The notes beneath the pieces are model-generated. The model was not told the origin of the DNA, ran no database searches, and worked only from the letters and a program-made list of their open reading frames with translations. Shown here in pieces: positions 1 through 8,483 of a stretch of 64,000 bases of DNA. The translations under genes and the position numbers were made by a program. Numbering within the stretch: the first letter of the stretch is position 1; every line of letters begins with the position of its first letter. Origin of the DNA: Dongia_B soli (GTDB taxonomy: Bacteria > Pseudomonadota > Alphaproteobacteria > Dongiales > Dongiaceae); contig NZ_JAXCLW010000001.1 in NCBI RefSeq assembly GCF_034044715.1, positions 620,001-684,000 on the forward strand. The letters are read 5' to 3'.

Positions 1-69
1 CGAATGGCGGGAAACGAAACCAGCAAGCAAGCCCAACACTTGCCGGTGATCGATCGGGATCGGCAGCGG

Positions 70-432
70 TCAGATGGCTGGCGGCACCAATCTCTGCGAC
101 AGGCTGTCGTTATTGCTGGTTGCGAGCGCGGTACCCGTCGGGACGCCAGCCGGGACGTTCCGCCGCAACGCATTGAGTTCATTGGCCTGAGCATCGACCC
201 GGCGGGACAAATCGCGGCTGCGGCGTCGCGTGCTCCTATGGCTCAGCCACATGACCAGCAGGCCGAACAGAAAGCCGAAAAGAACGCAGCCAAGCGTAAG
301 GAGATAAAGCGGCGCGGCAATATCCCAGGGCAATGGCCAGAGATTGAGGGTGACACTCTCCCGGTTCATCACCGCAAACAGCACCACGAGGATGGTGATG
401 GGCAAAGTGATGATCCAGGTAAAACGTCGCAT
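70..432 (-). CDS. LapA-family (DUF1049) inner-membrane protein
   Basis: A 120-residue protein with two hydrophobic segments, at about residues 5-22 and 40-62. They are separated by a short loop containing the N-R-E-S-V-x-L-N-L-W-P motif typical of the LapA/YciS (DUF1049) family. A basic, probably coiled C-terminal tail in the cytoplasm follows. In enterobacteria LapA works with LapB to control LPS synthesis through FtsH. No lapB is seen here, so the same role is only an inference. It lies 198 bases downstream of ihfB on the same strand, the usual alphaproteobacterial order. The stop codon is close to the window edge and no further gene can be recognised in the 69 bases beyond it. Confidence 0.85.
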   Translation of the reverse strand: MRRFTWIITLPITILVVLFAVMNRESVTLNLWPLPWDIAAPLYLLTLGCVLFGFLFGLLVMWLSHRSTRRRSRDLSRRVDAQANELNALRRNVPAGVPTGTALATSNNDSLSQRLVPPAI

Positions 433-630
433 GGCGGCCCCGTATATAACGGCAAAGGATGACGGCTAAACCCCGCTATCCGTCGGTTCCATGCGGCGGC
501 GGGAGCCGGTGGCATTGCGGGACGACAGTCTAACCGGCATGGCGAGAACCGCAACAGCCGAACCGTCGAAAAGGAGTGACCGGCGTCAAAGCGCCAGCCA
601 CATCGAGACACATCAATTGATTGATATGAT

Positions 631-1011
631 TTAATTTCCGCCGGGATTACCGGGTTCCTTATGCAGGCCGGCATCGCCGCTGCTAGTGGGCGTTATTGTA
701 TTGCCCTCGCCGCCTGCGCCCGGAACATCGCTTCGACCGTTCAAGCGGTCGCGCAATTCCTTGCCGGTCTTGAAGAAGGGCACCACCTTCTCCTCCACGG
801 CGACGGTTTCACCGGTACGCGGGTTGCGTCCCTTGCGGGCATCCCGTTCCTTGACCGAGAAGGCGCCGAAGCCACGCAACTCGACCCGATCACGCCGCGC
901 TAAAGCGTTGGTGATTTCTTCGAAGATGGTGGTCACGATGCGTTCGACATCGCGATGATAGAGATGCGGATTCAAAGCCCCGATGCGCAAAATCAATTCG
1001 GATTTCGTCAT
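631..1011 (-). CDS. ihfB: Integration host factor subunit beta
   Basis: A DNA-bending HU/IHF-fold protein that pairs with IHF-alpha. It starts at M-T-K-S-E-L, preferred over an in-frame upstream start that would add 31 atypical residues. The helical dimerisation part is residues 1-45, and the beta arm carries the R-K-G-R-N-P-R-T-G-E motif at about 53-67, whose proline intercalates into DNA. The core ends near residue 93. The remaining 33 residues are a low-complexity Gly/Pro/Ser tail absent from the classical protein of about 95 residues. It lies downstream of rpsA but behind a strong rpsA terminator, so it probably has its own promoter in the 270-base leader. Confidence 0.95.
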   Translation of the reverse strand: MTKSELILRIGALNPHLYHRDVERIVTTIFEEITNALARRDRVELRGFGAFSVKERDARKGRNPRTGETVAVEEKVVPFFKTGKELRDRLNGRSDVPGAGGEGNTITPTSSGDAGLHKEPGNPGGN

Positions 1012-1361
1012 TGCTGTCCCCGTCGCCCGTCCACACCGGCATCCGTTCCAGGTCTGGCGTTCCCCATCAGCGTAACAGACCCGCGACTGGCGATCGGATG
1101 GCAAGCGAAAGACAGCTCTTCAAGAGACAATCCCCCTCACGCGCCTAACTGCCTGTGGCGACACGGCAACCCCCTGTTGCCGAATTCACGCTGTAAGGTT
1201 AAGGCTGCCAGCGGAAATTCAGGTCGTCAAGGATAAGTCGCTCATTTTTATACGTTTTTTCGAAAACGTGGTGTTTCGGCACGAAAAAAGGCCGGGATGG
1301 TTGCCCATCCCGGCCGATTTTATCCCTATAGCGACGCATTTGTCGCTTTAGGGCAATCCGC
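1012..1361. other. Intergenic region between ihfB and rpsA
   Basis: 350 bases with no convincing gene. The rpsA-proximal part holds the rpsA terminator (1284-1315). The rest should carry the ihfB promoter and leader on the minus strand. An AT-richer patch at 1230-1285 is the likeliest promoter area, but no hexamer pair is good enough to name. Confidence 0.6.
1284..1315 (-). terminator. Rho-independent terminator of rpsA
   Basis: Read on the minus strand, an 11-bp perfect stem (GGCCGGGATGG with its complement) closed by a 4-base loop is followed directly by six T residues. It lies 47 bases after the rpsA stop codon and separates rpsA from ihfB transcription. Confidence 0.93.
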
Positions 1362-3077
1362 TTATTCGTCCTTCTTGGCCTTCTTGGCCTTGGACAGGGC
1401 GGCGCCCAGGATGTCGCCCAGGCTGGCGCCCGAGTCCGACGAGCCATATTCGGCCATCGCCTGCTTGTCTTCCTCGACCTCGCGGGCCTTGATCGACAAG
1501 GCAATTTTGCGGGTCTTGGCATCGACCTGGGTGATCTTCGCATCGACCTTTTCGCCGATGGCGAAACGATCGGGGCGCTGTTCCCCGCGCTCGCGCGACA
1601 GATCCACCTTCTTGATGAAGCCGGTCAGGCCGTCGCTCAGCGTGACTTCGATACCGCCATCGGTGATCTGCGAAACCGTGCAGGTCACGACGTCACCCTT
1701 CTTCAAGGTGCCGGCGGTTTCGGCGAAATTGTCACGCGTCAACTGCTTGATACCAAGGCTGATGCGCTCCTTCTCAACATCAACGTCGAGAAGCTTCACC
1801 TTCACGTTGTCGCCCTTCTTGTAATCCTGGACGGCATCTTCGCCCGAACGATCCCAATCGAGATCGGAAAGATGGACCATGCCGTCGATATCGCCCGGCA
1901 GGCCGACGAACAGACCGAATTCGGTGATGTTCTTGACTTCGCCTTCCAGCTCGCTGCCGACCGGATGCTTGTCGAGGAACGCCTGCCATGGATTGTCGAG
2001 GCACTGCTTCAGGCCGAGGCTGATGCGGCGCTTCACCGGATCGACGTCCAGGACCATCACTTCGACTTCCTGGCTGGTCGAGACGATCTTGCCCGGATGG
2101 ACGTTCTTCTTGGTCCAGCTCATTTCGGAAACGTGCACCAGGCCTTCGATGCCCGGCTCCAGCTCCACGAAGGCGCCGTAATCGGTGATGTTGGTCACGC
2201 GGCCGACGAACTTGCTGCCAGCCGGATACTTCGCACCGACCTGCTCCCAGGGATCCGCCTCAAGCTGCTTCATGCCAAGGCTGATGCGCTGGGTTTCCGG
2301 ATTGAAGCGCACGACCTGGACATTGACGGTCTGGCCGATATGCAGGGCTTCCGACGGATGGTTGATGCGGCGCCAGGCGATATCGGTGACGTGCAGCAGA
2401 CCATCGACGCCGCCGAGATCGACGAAGGCGCCGTAATCGGTGATGTTCTTCACCACACCCTGCAGCACTTGGCCTTCCTTCAGATTGGCGACCAGTTCGC
2501 TGCGCGCTTCGGCGCGGCTTTCTTCCAGAACCGCACGGCGCGAGACGACGATATTGCCCCGGGCGCGGTCCATCTTCAGGATCTGGAACGGCTGCGGCGT
2601 ACCCATCAGCGGACCAACATCGCGGACCGGGCGGATATCGACCTGGCTGCCCGGCAGGAAGGCCACGGCGCCATTCAGATCGACGGTGAAACCACCCTTC
2701 ACGCGGCCGAAAATCACGCCGGTCACGCGGTGGTTGTCCTTGAACTGCTTTTCGAGCTGGATCCAAGCCTCTTCGCGGCGCGCCTTCTCACGGCTGAGAA
2801 CGGCTTCGCCATTCTTGTCTTCCATGCGCTCGAGATACACCTCGACCGTGTCGCCGACTTTGATTTCCGGCTTCTGGCCGGGGAGCGCGAATTCCTTCAG
2901 CGCCACGCGACCTTCGGACTTCAGACCGACATCGATGAGGACGAATTCGTTTTCGATACCGGCAACGGTACCGGTGAGGACGCTGCCCTCCAGACCAGCC
3001 GCTGCACCCAGGCTCTCTTCGAGCAGGGCAGCGAAGCTTTCTTTTCCGGAGGTTTCCTTCAGGGCTGCTTTAGCCAT
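1362..3077 (-). CDS. rpsA: 30S ribosomal protein S1
   Basis: A 571-residue S1 protein that binds mRNA and helps it onto the 30S subunit. Six S1 (OB-fold) repeats can be followed at about residues 35-100, 118-183, 204-272, 289-359, 376-446 and 463-530. Repeats 3 and 4 share the I-T-D-Y-G-A-F-V core, and repeat 5 has I-T-E-F-G-L-F-V. The length matches proteobacterial S1. The ATG is preceded by AAAGGAAA. The C-terminus is lysine-rich. It follows cmk, with a 179-base spacer holding a hairpin; the cmk-rpsA-ihfB order is widespread in proteobacteria. S1 commonly represses its own translation through its leader, but nothing here proves that. Confidence 0.98.
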   Translation of the reverse strand: MAKAALKETSGKESFAALLEESLGAAAGLEGSVLTGTVAGIENEFVLIDVGLKSEGRVALKEFALPGQKPEIKVGDTVEVYLERMEDKNGEAVLSREKARREEAWIQLEKQFKDNHRVTGVIFGRVKGGFTVDLNGAVAFLPGSQVDIRPVRDVGPLMGTPQPFQILKMDRARGNIVVSRRAVLEESRAEARSELVANLKEGQVLQGVVKNITDYGAFVDLGGVDGLLHVTDIAWRRINHPSEALHIGQTVNVQVVRFNPETQRISLGMKQLEADPWEQVGAKYPAGSKFVGRVTNITDYGAFVELEPGIEGLVHVSEMSWTKKNVHPGKIVSTSQEVEVMVLDVDPVKRRISLGLKQCLDNPWQAFLDKHPVGSELEGEVKNITEFGLFVGLPGDIDGMVHLSDLDWDRSGEDAVQDYKKGDNVKVKLLDVDVEKERISLGIKQLTRDNFAETAGTLKKGDVVTCTVSQITDGGIEVTLSDGLTGFIKKVDLSRERGEQRPDRFAIGEKVDAKITQVDAKTRKIALSIKAREVEEDKQAMAEYGSSDSGASLGDILGAALSKAKKAKKDE

Positions 3078-3223
3078 ATGTCTAAGTTTCCTTTCAAAAC
3101 GTTTTTCCGGCCAACCGGTTGTTTCCGGCGGTCTTCAAACAACGACGATAAGTGATGCGGGGCCACGTCCGATCCAGTGATCAATCAGCTCGGTCTTGAT
3201 CGACCTGGTGGCGATGCCGGTCC

Positions 3224-3246
3224 AATGCTGGTTATACACCAGCATT
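3224..3246 (-). other. Hairpin between cmk and rpsA
   Basis: An 8-bp perfect stem (AATGCTGG with CCAGCATT) and a 7-base AT-rich loop lie 11 bases after the cmk stop codon on the minus strand. There is no T-run, so this is not a canonical terminator. It could stabilise the cmk 3' end or act in rpsA leader regulation. Confidence 0.4.
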
Positions 3247-3256
3247 ATCCAGGATA

Positions 3257-3916
3257 TCACGCCGCAAGAATCCGATCGATATACGTGATAGCCTGATCGA
3301 AAACCTCATCGGCGGTCATGGCCGAGGTATCGATGACCAGGGCATCCGGTGCCGCCGTCAAAGGCGCCACCGCGCGTTCCTGGTCGCGGGCATCACGCTC
3401 CTGCATGTCCTGCAAAACCCGGGCGTATATAGCCCCTGCTCCCTTTTCCTGCAACTCCTTGAAGCGGCGCTGGGCGCGCGCTTCCATCGAGGCGGTGATA
3501 AAGAGCTTGATGGGGGCGTCCGGACAAACCACGGTGCCAATATCGCGCCCATCGAGAATGGCGCCTGCCATGGCTTGGCCATCCGTTGCGGCCGGCGGCT
3601 GGGCGGCAAAGCGGCGCTGCCAATCCAGCAAAGCCGCCCGAACCGCGGGTATGGCCGCCACCTTGGACGCAGCCTGGCCGCCCGCCTCGGTGCGGATTTC
3701 CGGATCGTTGAGCAGTGAGGGGGATAAGCTTTCCGCGGCCGCAACTGCGGCAGATTCTTGAGCAGGATCAATACCTTGACGCATAACAGCAACGCCGACG
3801 GCGCGATAGAGCGCCCCGGTATCGAGATAGGCCAGCCGGTAATGGCCGGCCAGCCGCCTTGCCAGCGTCCCCTTGCCTGCTGCTGCCGGGCCGTCAAGCG
3901 CGATGATCAGAGACAT
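3257..3916 (-). CDS. cmk: Cytidylate kinase
   Basis: A 219-residue cytosolic NMP kinase that phosphorylates CMP and dCMP with ATP. The P-loop G-P-A-A-A-G-K-G-T is at residues 9-17. The nucleoside-binding Y-L-D-T-G-A-L-Y-R segment is at about 30-38, and D-G-R-D-I-G-T-V-V is the family signature near 124-132. The C-terminal lid is arginine-rich (Q-R-R-F-K-E-L). Length and motifs are normal for the family. It lies 20 bases after aroA and is probably co-transcribed with it, as in many alphaproteobacteria. Confidence 0.97.
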   Translation of the reverse strand: MSLIIALDGPAAAGKGTLARRLAGHYRLAYLDTGALYRAVGVAVMRQGIDPAQESAAVAAAESLSPSLLNDPEIRTEAGGQAASKVAAIPAVRAALLDWQRRFAAQPPAATDGQAMAGAILDGRDIGTVVCPDAPIKLFITASMEARAQRRFKELQEKGAGAIYARVLQDMQERDARDQERAVAPLTAAPDALVIDTSAMTADEVFDQAITYIDRILAA

Positions 3917-3936
3917 TCGGTCAATACCCTTCCAGT

Positions 3937-5283
3937 TCAGGCTTTTAAGGGCGCGATCCCGGCGCCCAAGCCATTCATGAGCCGGGCGAAGCCGGGGAAG
4001 CTGGTATCGATCGCCGCACCATCGTCGATGGCGACCGGCCTCTCGGCGGCCAACCCCAGCACCAGGAAGGACATGCCGATCCGATGGTCAAGCTTGACCG
4101 CAATGGTCGTCCCGCCGGCCGGTTTGCGGCCCTTGCCGCCGCGCACCGTCAGGCTGTCCTCGCCCTCGCTAACTTCGATCCCGCAGCCGGCCAGGCCCTG
4201 CGCCATGGTGCCCAACCGGTCGCTTTCCTTGACCCGGAGTTCAGCCAACCCCAGCATCTTGGTTTCGCCTTCGGCGAAGGCGGCGGCCACGCTGAGGATC
4301 GGATATTCGTCGATCATCGACGGCGCCCGCTCGGCCGGCACAGTGATGCCCTGCAGCTTGCTGGCACGCACCCGCAAGTCACCGACCGGCTCACCGGCCA
4401 CTTCCCGGCGGTCGAGGATCTGGATATCGGCGCCCATTTCCAGCAGCGTTTCGATCAGGCCGATGCGGTGGGGATTGAGCCCGATATTGGGCAGGGTGAC
4501 ATCCGAGCCGGGCAGGATCAGCGCCGCCACCAAAGGAAAGGCAGCCGAGGATGGGTCGCCGGGCACGACGATCTTGCGGCCGGTCAGTTCCGGTTGTCCC
4601 CGGAGGCTGACGGCACGGCCTTCCGGCGTCTGTTCCACCGTCAGTTCCGCGCCGAAGCCGCGCAGCATCAATTCGGTATGGTCGCGGGTCGGCTCCGGCT
4701 CGATCACCGTGGTGATGCCGGGCGTGTTCAGGCCGGCCAGCAGAATCGCCGATTTGACCTGGGCCGAGGCCACCGGCAGGCGATAGGTGATTGGCAACGG
4801 CTCCGCGGTGCCGATGACGGCCAGCGGCGGCCGGCCTTTGCTGCGGGCGATGATTTGGGCACCCATCCGGGTCAGCGGCTCGGCCACGCGCGCCATGGGG
4901 CGCGACCGCAGCGAAGCATCGCCGGTGAAAAAGGTGGTGAAATCATAGGTCGCGACGAGCCCCATCAGCAGCCGCGTTCCGGTGCCGGCATTGCCGAGAT
5001 CAAGTACATCCGCCGGTTCGATCAGGCCGCCGATGCCGCGGCCGCGGGCATGCCAGACGCCATCCGCCCCGCGCTCGGCTGCACCACCGAGGGCGCGCAT
5101 GGCGGCGGCAGTACGCAGCACATCCTCGCCTTCCAGCAGGCCATGAATTTCGGTTTCGCCCAGCGCCAGCGCCCCCAGCATCAGGGAACGATGGGAAATC
5201 GATTTGTCGCCCGGCACCTGGACCGAACCGGAAAGCGAACCGGCGGAACCGGATGTAAGAGGTAGAACAGCGGAATGAGCCAA
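3937..5283 (-). CDS. aroA: 3-phosphoshikimate 1-carboxyvinyltransferase (EPSP synthase)
   Basis: A 448-residue EPSP synthase joining shikimate-3-phosphate and phosphoenolpyruvate in chorismate synthesis. The shikimate-binding P-G-D-K-S-I-S-H-R lies at residues 24-32, followed by G-N-A-G-T-G-T-R. The motifs S-A-Q-V-K, R-D-H-T-E and G-D-P-S-S fit the class II enzymes, the group that includes naturally glyphosate-insensitive members; actual sensitivity cannot be read from this. The best start is TTG: GAGG lies 8 bases upstream, and the next in-frame ATG would delete the active-site lysine. It is first in the aroA-cmk unit and divergent from the TIGR02300 gene. Confidence 0.97.
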   Translation of the reverse strand: MAHSAVLPLTSGSAGSLSGSVQVPGDKSISHRSLMLGALALGETEIHGLLEGEDVLRTAAAMRALGGAAERGADGVWHARGRGIGGLIEPADVLDLGNAGTGTRLLMGLVATYDFTTFFTGDASLRSRPMARVAEPLTRMGAQIIARSKGRPPLAVIGTAEPLPITYRLPVASAQVKSAILLAGLNTPGITTVIEPEPTRDHTELMLRGFGAELTVEQTPEGRAVSLRGQPELTGRKIVVPGDPSSAAFPLVAALILPGSDVTLPNIGLNPHRIGLIETLLEMGADIQILDRREVAGEPVGDLRVRASKLQGITVPAERAPSMIDEYPILSVAAAFAEGETKMLGLAELRVKESDRLGTMAQGLAGCGIEVSEGEDSLTVRGGKGRKPAGGTTIAVKLDHRIGMSFLVLGLAAERPVAIDDGAAIDTSFPGFARLMNGLGAGIAPLKA

Positions 5284-5565
5284 GCGAAGACCTCAGCAGC
5301 TAGGGCATCAGCACGAACGGCGCTTCCCTTAGCATAACCGCAGGGCCGATCACTACCCGAAAGGAAGACGTAAGGAGGTCGAAGGGGCTGTCAGGCGCGG
5401 TTCGCCTCGCGATCCCGTGAATGCCGGACTGACCGGACTAGCGACCGTTTTCCTGCGTTGACAGGTGCTTGGCTTCGTGGCAATTGGGCGCCGGACCCGG
5501 CGCCGCGTGAACTGGAGATTGTCCAGCCCGACAAGGCGGCGCCCAGGAATTTAGGGAGTGGCATT

Positions 5566-5886
5566 GTGAGCAAGCCGGAATGGGGAACAAAGCGTACCTG
5601 TCAGAGCTGCGCTGCGCATTTTTACGACATGCGCAAGGACCCGATCGTCTGCCCGAAATGCGGCACTACTTACGATCCGGAAGCGGTGTTGAAGTCGCGT
5701 CGCAGCCGCGTCGTGGAAAAGGTCGTGCCGGCCAAGCCGGCACCGGACGAGGAATTGCCGGATGTCGAGATCGAAGAGGCCGATATCGGTGATGAAGACG
5801 ATTCGATCATGGAAGATACCTCGGAACTCGGCGAGGATGACGAGGATGTCACCGAAGTGATCGAAGGGGTCGAAGAGGACCAATAA
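5566..5886 (+). CDS. TIGR02300 (FYDLN acid domain) protein
   Basis: A 106-residue acidic protein starting at GTG, with GGGAG 7 bases upstream. The N-terminal part has two CxxC pairs, C-Q-S-C and C-P-K-C, flanking the signature F-Y-D-M-R-K-D-P-I-V (family consensus FYDLN). It therefore looks like a small zinc ribbon. From about residue 55 the chain is almost entirely Glu and Asp. The family is nearly restricted to alphaproteobacteria and has no established function. A longer in-frame TTG start at 5458 is less likely because it lacks a ribosome site and adds an atypical leader. It is divergent from aroA and upstream of tRNA-Ala. Confidence 0.88.
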   Translation: MSKPEWGTKRTCQSCAAHFYDMRKDPIVCPKCGTTYDPEAVLKSRRSRVVEKVVPAKPAPDEELPDVEIEEADIGDEDDSIMEDTSELGEDDEDVTEVIEGVEEDQ

Positions 5887-5925
5887 GCTTTTTTATCAGG
5901 CGAAAGTGGCTGCTGCATTTTTCGC

Positions 5926-5954
5926 TTGAATTCGCCGGGCAAGCTCCATAGGTT
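5926..5954 (+). promoter_or_regulatory. Predicted promoter of tRNA-Ala
   Basis: A TTGAAT -35 (5926-5931) and a TAGGTT -10 (5949-5954) separated by 17 bases, about 60 bases upstream of the mature tRNA. The tRNA-Ser gene in this window has the same -10 hexamer and spacing. Confidence 0.45.
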
Positions 5955-6013
5955 CTGCCCGCGTTCCGGACCCGACCGTTTCGGCGGACGGCCAGCCGGA
6001 CAAAGACTTTCCC

Positions 6014-6089
6014 GGGCCCATAGCTCAGCTGGGAGAGCGCCACAATGGCATTGTGGAGGTCAGCGGTTCGATCCCGCTTGGGTCCACCA
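6014..6089 (+). tRNA. tRNA-Ala (anticodon GGC)
   Basis: A 76-base cloverleaf with CCA encoded. The acceptor stem GGGCCCA pairs with TGGGTCC, with one G-U pair. The D-arm has AGCTCAGCTGGGAGAGC, the anticodon stem is CCACA with TGTGG, and the T-loop is GGTTCGATCC. The 7-base anticodon loop ATGGCAT gives anticodon GGC, reading GCC/GCU alanine codons. Confidence 0.97.
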
Positions 6090-6097
6090 AAACAAAA

Positions 6098-6125
6098 GCC
6101 CCGCGCAAATTGCGCGGGGCTTTTT
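6098..6125 (+). terminator. Rho-independent terminator after tRNA-Ala
   Basis: A 10-bp perfect GC-rich stem (GCCCCGCGCA and complement) with a 3-base loop and five T residues, starting 9 bases after the tRNA CCA. AAAA precedes the stem, so it may also stop transcription of the facing MFS gene on the minus strand. Confidence 0.93.
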
Positions 6126-6158
6126 GCTGGGACCTTGAAAGCTTTAGAGCCTGCGACC

Positions 6159-7478
6159 TTATTCCGCCGCCTGGACGCGGCCGATCGGCAGATGACGGGC
6201 CCAGCGGCCATGCACCAGAACCGCGACAACACCGATCACCACGGTAACGGCGACATAATGGGCCGGCGCCACCGGATCCTTCGCGGTGAGCAGGGAGACG
6301 ACCAGGGGCGTCAGGCCGCCGAAGACCGCATAGGCCACGTTATAGGCGAAGGAAACACCGCTGAACCGCACAGCCGGCGGGAAGACCCGCACCATGATGA
6401 AGGGCACCACTGCGATGGTGCCGACAAACAGACCGGTCAGCCCATAGAACGGCAAGAGCATCTGCGGCGCATTATGCAGGCCGACATACATGAGATAGCC
6501 GCAAACCACCAAGCCGATGCCGCCCAGGACCAGAACCGGCACGGCTCCAAACCGGTCGGCGGCCATGCCGACCAGCACGCAGGCGATGGACAAGGTGAGC
6601 GTGGCGAGGCTGTTGGCCTCCAGCGTCGCGGCGGGACTGAAGCCGGCCAGCTTTTGCAGCAAGGTCGGCGTCATCAGAATGAGAACGACAATCGCCGCGG
6701 TCAGCGTCCAGGTCGTCAGGGCCGATACCAGGATCGCTTTGCCGTGGTAGCGGATCACGGCTTTCAGCGGTAGCTCCTGGCTCAGCGCTTTGCGTTGGCG
6801 GATCTCCAGAAAGATCGGCGTTTCTTCCAGCCAGCTCCGCAGATAGACAGCAAGGAAGCCGAAAACACCGCCGACCAGGAAAGGCAGACGCCAGCCGTAA
6901 TCGTGGATTTGCTCCGGCGTCAGCGTCACGTTGACCGCGGTCGCGGCCAGCGAGCCGAGCAGGATGCCAAAGGTCAGTCCTGCCGTCAGCAAGCCGCAGG
7001 CCACGCCGATGCGGCGGGGCGGCACATGTTCGGCGACGAAGACCCAGGCGCCCGGCACCTCGCCGCCAATCGCCGCGCCCTGCAACACGCGGAGCGCCAG
7101 CAGGGCGATCGGTGCGGCATAGCCGATATTGGCATAGACCGGCAGCAAGCCGATCAGCAGGGTCGGCACTGCCATCAGAAAGACGCTGAGCGTGAACATG
7201 CGTTTCCGGCCGAACAGATCGCCGAAATGCGCCATCACCACCCCGCCCAGCGGGCGCGCCAGATAGCCGGCGGCGAAAATGCCGTAGGACTGTAATTGAC
7301 GCAGCCAGTCGGGAATGTCCGGCGGGAAGAACAACTGCCCGATCACCGCCGCGAAGAAAACGAAGATGACGAAGTCATAGAATTCCAGCGCCCCGCCCAG
7401 GGAGGCGAGAAACAGGGTCTTGATATCCTGCCCTGTGAGATTCCGTTTGGTGGTCTGGATCATCCCGTTCTGCATCAT
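6159..7478 (-). CDS. MFS transporter, metabolite:H+ symporter (MHS) type
   Basis: A 439-residue membrane protein with about 12 hydrophobic spans. The N-terminal G-G-A-L-E-F-Y-D-F motif is typical of the metabolite:H+ symporter family (relatives of ShiA, ProP, KgtP and YdfJ). A cytoplasmic loop between spans 2 and 3 contains H-F-G-D-L-F-G-R-K-R, the MFS signature. Members carry organic acids or osmolytes; the substrate cannot be deduced. It begins 66 bases after the DUF190 gene on the same strand, so the fluoride riboswitch might read through into it, but nothing in the protein suggests a fluoride role. Either of two adjacent ATG codons could be the start. Confidence 0.9.
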   Translation of the reverse strand: MMQNGMIQTTKRNLTGQDIKTLFLASLGGALEFYDFVIFVFFAAVIGQLFFPPDIPDWLRQLQSYGIFAAGYLARPLGGVVMAHFGDLFGRKRMFTLSVFLMAVPTLLIGLLPVYANIGYAAPIALLALRVLQGAAIGGEVPGAWVFVAEHVPPRRIGVACGLLTAGLTFGILLGSLAATAVNVTLTPEQIHDYGWRLPFLVGGVFGFLAVYLRSWLEETPIFLEIRQRKALSQELPLKAVIRYHGKAILVSALTTWTLTAAIVVLILMTPTLLQKLAGFSPAATLEANSLATLTLSIACVLVGMAADRFGAVPVLVLGGIGLVVCGYLMYVGLHNAPQMLLPFYGLTGLFVGTIAVVPFIMVRVFPPAVRFSGVSFAYNVAYAVFGGLTPLVVSLLTAKDPVAPAHYVAVTVVIGVVAVLVHGRWARHLPIGRVQAAE

Positions 7479-7544
7479 GTTCCGGCCGGTCCAAAGTCAG
7501 CAATTGCCCGCACTATATTCGGCGGACCGGGCCTTGGCGACCGG

Positions 7545-7907
7545 TTAATGCGGCGCCGGCAGCTCCGCTTCCGGTGCCCCCGGACCGTAGCGCAGGACCC
7601 TGACTGGATCGAGCGTGACGAGCCCGCTGCCCATGATCTTCTGCAGATGCGGCAGGAAGCCGTCCAGTTTTTCGCGGCTATCGATCACCTCGACAACCAC
7701 CGGCAAATCTTCCGAGAGACGCATGATCTTCGCAGTATGCAACCGGCTGCTATGGCCAAATCCCATGGGACCGCGAAAGACGGTCGCCCCGGCCAGGTGC
7801 AGTTCGCGTGCCTTGAGCACAATCGCCTCGTAGAGCGGAGATCCATCGCAACGATCGTTTTCCCCGAAATAGATCCGAAGCCGCATGGCTTGTTGGGGCA
7901 AAGTCAT
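7545..7907 (-). CDS. DUF190 family protein linked to CrcB
   Basis: A 120-residue protein matching DUF190: R-L-R-I-Y-F-G-E-N-D near the start, G-A-T-V-F-R-G-P-M-G-F-G in the middle, and D-L-P-V-V-V-E-V-I-D. The predicted fold is a small alpha/beta domain like PII or CutA1 proteins. DUF190 genes are commonly next to crcB, and a modulating role for the fluoride channel has been suggested but not settled. It starts 19 bases after crcB on the same strand, so the two are almost certainly one transcript behind the fluoride riboswitch. Confidence 0.9.
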   Translation of the reverse strand: MTLPQQAMRLRIYFGENDRCDGSPLYEAIVLKARELHLAGATVFRGPMGFGHSSRLHTAKIMRLSEDLPVVVEVIDSREKLDGFLPHLQKIMGSGLVTLDPVRVLRYGPGAPEAELPAPH

Positions 7908-7926
7908 GACATCCTCCTCGCGTTCA

Positions 7927-8319
7927 CTATCGCAACTGATTGATGCCGGCTGCCGAGAGATGCCCCAGCCAGACGGCGATCAGACAGAACAACACCGAAA
8001 AGGCGATATTGGCGCCGGCCGCCAGCCATTGGCCGTCGCGCACGAGAGTCAAGGTTTGCAGGCTGAAGGACGAAAAGGTGGTGTAGCCGCCGCACAATCC
8101 GACCATGACGAACTGGCGCGTCTCGGTCGATACGAGCAGGCGGCCGTCCGGGCCGCTCAAGGTGGCAAAAAAACCAATGATGAAAGAACCGGTGATGTTG
8201 ATGAAAACCGTGCCCCAGGGAAAGGTCTCGCCGATCCGATGGGCGACGAAACCTGAGAACCAGTAGCGCGCCATGCCACCCAGGGCACTGCCAAGTGCAA
8301 TCCAGAAATAGGTAATCAT
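7927..8319 (-). CDS. crcB: Fluoride ion channel FluC/CrcB
   Basis: A 130-residue protein with four membrane spans, the size of dual-topology Fluc channels that export fluoride from the cytoplasm. Visible signatures are G-G-M-A-R-Y-W (13-20), W-G-T-V-F-I-N-I-T-G-S-F (about 34-45) and C-G-G-Y-T-T-F-S-S-F-S (about 75-85), the last contributing the pore phenylalanines. No good ribosome site precedes the ATG. Instead the start overlaps the stop of a 31-codon frame (ATGA) that has GAGGAGG before it. An in-frame ATG at 8352 would add 11 residues and is an alternative. The fluoride riboswitch upstream confirms the function. Confidence 0.96.
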   Translation of the reverse strand: MITYFWIALGSALGGMARYWFSGFVAHRIGETFPWGTVFINITGSFIIGFFATLSGPDGRLLVSTETRQFVMVGLCGGYTTFSSFSLQTLTLVRDGQWLAAGANIAFSVLFCLIAVWLGHLSAAGINQLR

Positions 8320-8411
8320 GATTCGACCGCGGCAGATTTGCGGATGCGACATGTAAGCCCTACAGACTGCGACGGGCATTGGGCCAGTGTGATTGCGGCA
8401 ATCAAAGCCAA
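8316..8411 (-). CDS. Possible leader peptide coupled to crcB
   Basis: A 31-codon frame beginning with TTG, placed 5 bases after a strong GAGGAGG (8417-8423). Its TGA overlaps the crcB ATG as ATGA. The peptide (A-L-I-A-A-I-T-L-A-Q-C at its start) has no recognised relatives. The arrangement suggests that ribosomes loaded at GAGGAGG reinitiate at crcB, which lacks its own ribosome site. The non-ATG start and the shortness make this a hypothesis. Confidence 0.35.
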   Translation of the reverse strand: MALIAAITLAQCPSQSVGLTCRIRKSAAVES

Positions 8412-8483
8412 AGCTTCCTCCTCAAAAATGGCACTCGCTGCCAATCGGGCGGAAGCCAGAGGGATTCCCGCCGCGATGAACAA

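Noticed and set aside
1..69. Possible start of a gene after lapA on the minus strand
   Set aside because: Only 69 bases remain. A GTG at 41 has no ribosome site, and the encoded residues are too few to identify.
1872..3155. A 427-codon open frame on the plus strand
   Set aside because: Antisense to rpsA. Its apparent internal repeats only mirror the S1 repeats.
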